Shown here: positions 61,115 to 64,000 of the stretch, piece after piece
Layout: the number at the start of each line of letters is the position of its first letter
How positions within the stretch are numbered: the stretch's first letter is position 1
Assembly: GCF_019578655.1 (NCBI RefSeq)
Contig: NC_063261.1
Coordinates: 12,824,216 to 12,888,215 of the forward strand
Source: Ricinus communis
Lineage: Eukaryota; Streptophyta; Magnoliopsida; Malpighiales; Euphorbiaceae
Direction: 5' to 3'
Length of the DNA stretch: 64,000 nt
Notes under the pieces: model-generated
What the model saw: only the letters and a program-made list of their open reading frames with translations
The model's database searches: none
Told to the model about the DNA's origin: nothing
Translations under genes and position numbers: made by a program

Positions 61115-63760
61115 TGTAATACCGAAATTTTTTTTTAATAATGATAATATTAATAATAATTAATAAATGAGTTTTTATTTAAATTAATTTTACTTTATTT
61201 TAATTTGGTTTAATTTAGAATGATTTAAATGGAAATTTTAATGCTAGACAAATAAAGGAGTTATTTTCTATATCCAATTAGTTTAATTTTTAAGAAATTA
61301 ATTAAGTAAATTCTTTGAAAAATAAATTATATTTTTGGTTATTCAAATCTTTTCCCAAATGAATATATATAAATTAAATTCTACATTTGAGAATTATGGA
61401 AGAATTTGTAAAAGATATCTTATAAAAGAATAATTGGGAAAAAGGGCATTTTAATTAGCTAATGGTGTTAAATTTTAATTGAAAAATATTTAGCAAATTG
61501 ATTAATTAAATTAATTGTGTGTTAGGATTTAAATTGGAAAATTAATTTGGAATAAGGATTAAAAGTGTAATTTTATTAATATGGGGTTTTAATGAAAATT
61601 TGTATGCTTGGTATTTTTATAATTAAATATGTCGGCAAGGGCTTTTTGATAATTTTACATTTAAAAGTAAGGGTAAATATGTAATTGTGTATTTTTAATA
61701 ATTCTAATTTGGCCCAAATTAAATAGTTAGGGGCTTAATTGAAAAGCTAAAGAAAAGTTTAAGGGTTAATTAGAATTTTTACACGACAAAATTGATAGTA
61801 AGTAAAAAGTTGAGGGACTGAATGGTAAGAAAGGAAAGTTTAGGGACCTAATGGCGATAAGGAAAAGAAAAAGAAAGAAAGAGGAGAAGAGGGGATCGAT
61901 GCGTCGGGGAAGAGAAGAGGGGGAGAAGGACGGCGCGAGCCTGTGGCGGGCCGTCTGGGCGCGCGGTGGAGTTGGCCAGGCGGCTTATACTGGCGGCGTG
62001 GCGGCAAAGCAAAGAACGCAAGGCGAAGAGAGGAGCGATGCCGACAACGGCTTCCGGACGCTATTCCGGGTGTTTCCGGTGGCATTGGCGGCCGAGTCGG
62101 ATGGCGATCGACTCCCCTCGGCTTGGGCTTCATTTTGGCAGCAGCGACAACACAAATGGTGGCCGGAATTGGAAGTTCGCGGTGGAGAGAGAAAGTGGGT
62201 GGCAACCGTATTTTTCGATGAGCTCTGGCGGGGGATAGATGATCGGATGGCATATCCGGATTCTCCTCAGCTCAAGCTTCGCAATGGCGCCGGTTTCGTG
62301 GTGATCGGACCCCGTTTGAAAATCGACGGCCGAGATCATCCGTAAATCTATCATGATGATCGGGGGTTGGATCGGAAGCGGGGATCGTCATCAGCGCATC
62401 ATTTTGAGTCCGTTGATGCGTTCGGATCGTCGATCGGACTCCGATGGCTGGAGGCGAGTCGACCGAGTGATCAAGTGTCTCGGTAATTCTCTGACCCATT
62501 GATTTTAGGATTCTTTGGTAAAGTTATATGTTTATTGAATTGTGTTGAATATTAGAAAATAGCGTGAGTCAAAATAATTGTTTGTCGGACTGCTTACCTT
62601 AGGACGTGTTTTGTGATGTGTGGCGGAGTCGGAAAATTAGTGAAATCTTGCGGACCCGACTCCCATTAAGATGAATTGTTGAATATTTGAAGTGTTCTCT
62701 GACAGGTCCTGGACCTGTTTTATGGACCTGTTTTATGGGAGGTAAATGTCCGTATTATAGTGGAGGTTCCCGAGTCGAGATTCTTAGACAGTCAGTCCTA
62801 GGGATTTAGACCTAGGGTTAATTGTCAACTGTTTCAGCGTTATTGATTAATTGTTTTTCGTGATTAGATAATCTGTCAGTTCGGCTCGCTCCACCCGAGG
62901 CATCGGAGCAGAGCTAGGAGGTCGTCAAAGCTGTGAGTTAAAGCATATATCTGCTTACGTGTGTCAAGCTAATATTTTACGCGATACCTCTAATTAAATG
63001 ATTAATATTTTGATTATTTAGTTATGTACTGTTTATATATGTTTCATTTTTCTGGATTATGATTTTATCGATTTTGTGTTGACTCGAGATGAGATGGCAG
63101 TAGAACCTATTATTTTGATGAGTGCACTGGTATAAATCCGAAAGTGATGGAAAAATGATAAATTGGTAAATTTAAAAAGGTAAGTTTAGGACTTGCCCTG
63201 GTCGAGCATCACTCTCTGGGCTTAGTAGAGTGTATTGCCGGAGTAAAGGTCCCTGGTCGAGCATTGCTCTCTGGGCGCCGGCTTATTTGGAAACATAAGC
63301 TACGAGACTGGAGTTAAGGACCCTGGTCGAGCTTCGCTCTCTGGGCGCCAGTCTTATTGGACTAAGAGAGCCGAAAGGCTAAGAGTGTTAGTGAAAATTA
63401 AGTGTCTGAACTGGATTTAAGGACTCTGGTCGAGCCTCGCTCTCTGGGGGCCAGTTCTGTTAGAATGAGAAAGAGTCGAGATGTTCAATATTGGGATTAG
63501 GATTCCGTTGAGGTACTCTGCCCCGTAGTGTTTGAAAATTATTTTATTTAAGCATGACATGACACGTTAATTTTTGCATGACTTAGTATTTATTTCAAAT
63601 TAAATAAATGTGTTATTGAAGTGTTTGTAACTATTTTTCCTTACATATATGATTTTAATTCACTCTCGATACTAACAGTCTCAATTTTATTATTTTTAAT
63701 ATCTATGATTGTTAGTCTTCACGCGGATCTTATCTAACAACCCGACTCCTTCATCATCAG
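61115..63760 (+). repeat. Long gypsy-type LTR (Tekay/Del-like), solo or partial
   Basis: TGTAATACCGAAATTTTTTT at 61115 resembles the TGTAACACCC... start of Tekay/Del chromovirus LTRs. It is followed by AT-rich DNA with GGGGCTTAATTGAAAA-type phrases, a sharply GC-rich block at 61850-62500, and a set of stem-loop repeats at 63181-63457. LTRs of 2-4 kb with this texture are known for that clade. I see neither a primer site nor a partner LTR, and the right end is only approximate. Overlapping frames on both strands of the GC-rich block are unlikely to be genes. Confidence 0.45.
63181..63457 (+). repeat. Four copies of a nested stem-loop repeat with covarying arms
   Basis: Copies at 63181-63224, 63237-63282, 63305-63354 and 63408-63457 share the core CTGGTCGAGC-NN-(A/G)CTCTCTGGG. 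The core can form GAGC/GCTC around a three-base loop that varies, enclosed by CCC (CTC in copy 4) with GGG. Outer arms change from copy to copy but stay complementary: GCCGG/CCGGC, AGACTGG/CCAGTCT, GAACTGG/CCAGTTC, and weakly TAAG/CTTA in the first. Confidence 0.8.
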
Positions 63761-64000
63761 GTGATGTAATTGGTTTGGTATGTTAACTTGTAAAATTCTT
63801 AGATTCTTTGTAGTAGAAATAATAGATTTGTCAGTTTAGTAGTAGAAATAATAGATTCTCTAGCCTCCTACCCTAGGCCAATTCAGTTATTTCAGCACTC
63901 CAATCCTAAAACTACAATGTTATATGCATGTAACATGTAGACCAAGATTAGTATATGTTCAAGGCATAAAAATGACATAGAATAACCAAATTTGAGATAA
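63761..64000. other. Window end, nothing recognised
   Basis: TAGTAGAAATAATAGAT occurs twice (near 63811 and 63839). There is no open frame or other feature. Confidence 0.5.

Noticed and set aside
61840..62499. Overlapping open frames of 74-164 codons on both strands
   Set aside because: High GC content removes stop codons on every frame; the proteins are Arg/Pro-rich without domains and sit inside an apparent LTR.
63181..63457. Resemblance to a CRISPR-type array of spaced repeats
   Set aside because: This is plant nuclear DNA; units vary in spacing and lie within an LTR-like sequence.

Overview
The window is nuclear DNA of a flowering plant, almost certainly a eudicot. The evidence is a many-exon plant mitochondrial E2 gene, a coiled-coil NBS-LRR resistance gene, a PELPK-type cell-wall protein gene, and several plant retrotransposon families in very AT-rich intergenic DNA. 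The style of the genes would suit the Malpighiales (for example Euphorbiaceae), but nothing here proves a species.

Layout. 1-3.3 kb: AT-rich DNA with one terminal-inverted-repeat (TIR) element. 3.3-3.7 kb: a small PELPK-repeat secreted protein gene broken by a single-base deletion. 3.7-12.4 kb: very AT-rich DNA with degenerate direct repeats and a ~530 bp fold-back element. 12.4-17.5 kb: a complete but dead Ty1-copia element (copia-1) with both LTRs, PBS, PPT and a GTTAG target duplication. 17.9-18.4 kb: a 513 bp Mutator-type MITE. 18.8-22.1 kb: an intact single-exon 1100-residue CNL resistance gene, followed by probable 3' non-coding exons, a relic of a second CNL C-terminus and a proline-transporter pseudogene exon. 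24.2-24.6 kb: a 202 bp tandem duplication. 25.2-29.8 kb: an older, heavily decayed copia element (copia-2) on the minus strand. 32.0-37.3 kb: a 5'-truncated LINE on the minus strand. 37.3-37.9 kb: an hAT-like MITE.

38.8-52.4 kb, minus strand: the main housekeeping gene. I assembled 23 exons by splice sites and frame into a continuous 638-codon reading frame for the two-lipoyl-domain E2 (dihydrolipoamide acetyltransferase) of the mitochondrial pyruvate dehydrogenase complex, related to Arabidopsis LTA3. It is fragmented among introns and cannot be seen as one long ORF. Intron 16 carries a 769 bp Mutator-type MITE with a perfect 9 bp target duplication. Upstream of its start lie two nested TIR elements.

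52.8-64 kb is a retrotransposon graveyard: a Ty3-gypsy pol fragment; a 1.78 kb copia LTR (copia-3) with a PBS, a ~2.8 kb leader with degenerate tandem repeats and a gag cut off after about ten codons; then a long, partly GC-rich gypsy-type LTR. That LTR has four copies of a stem-loop whose outer arms differ between copies but stay paired, which is the most unusual structural signal in the window.

Only two genes look functional, the CNL receptor and the E2 subunit. They act in unrelated processes, and there is no operon-like organisation.
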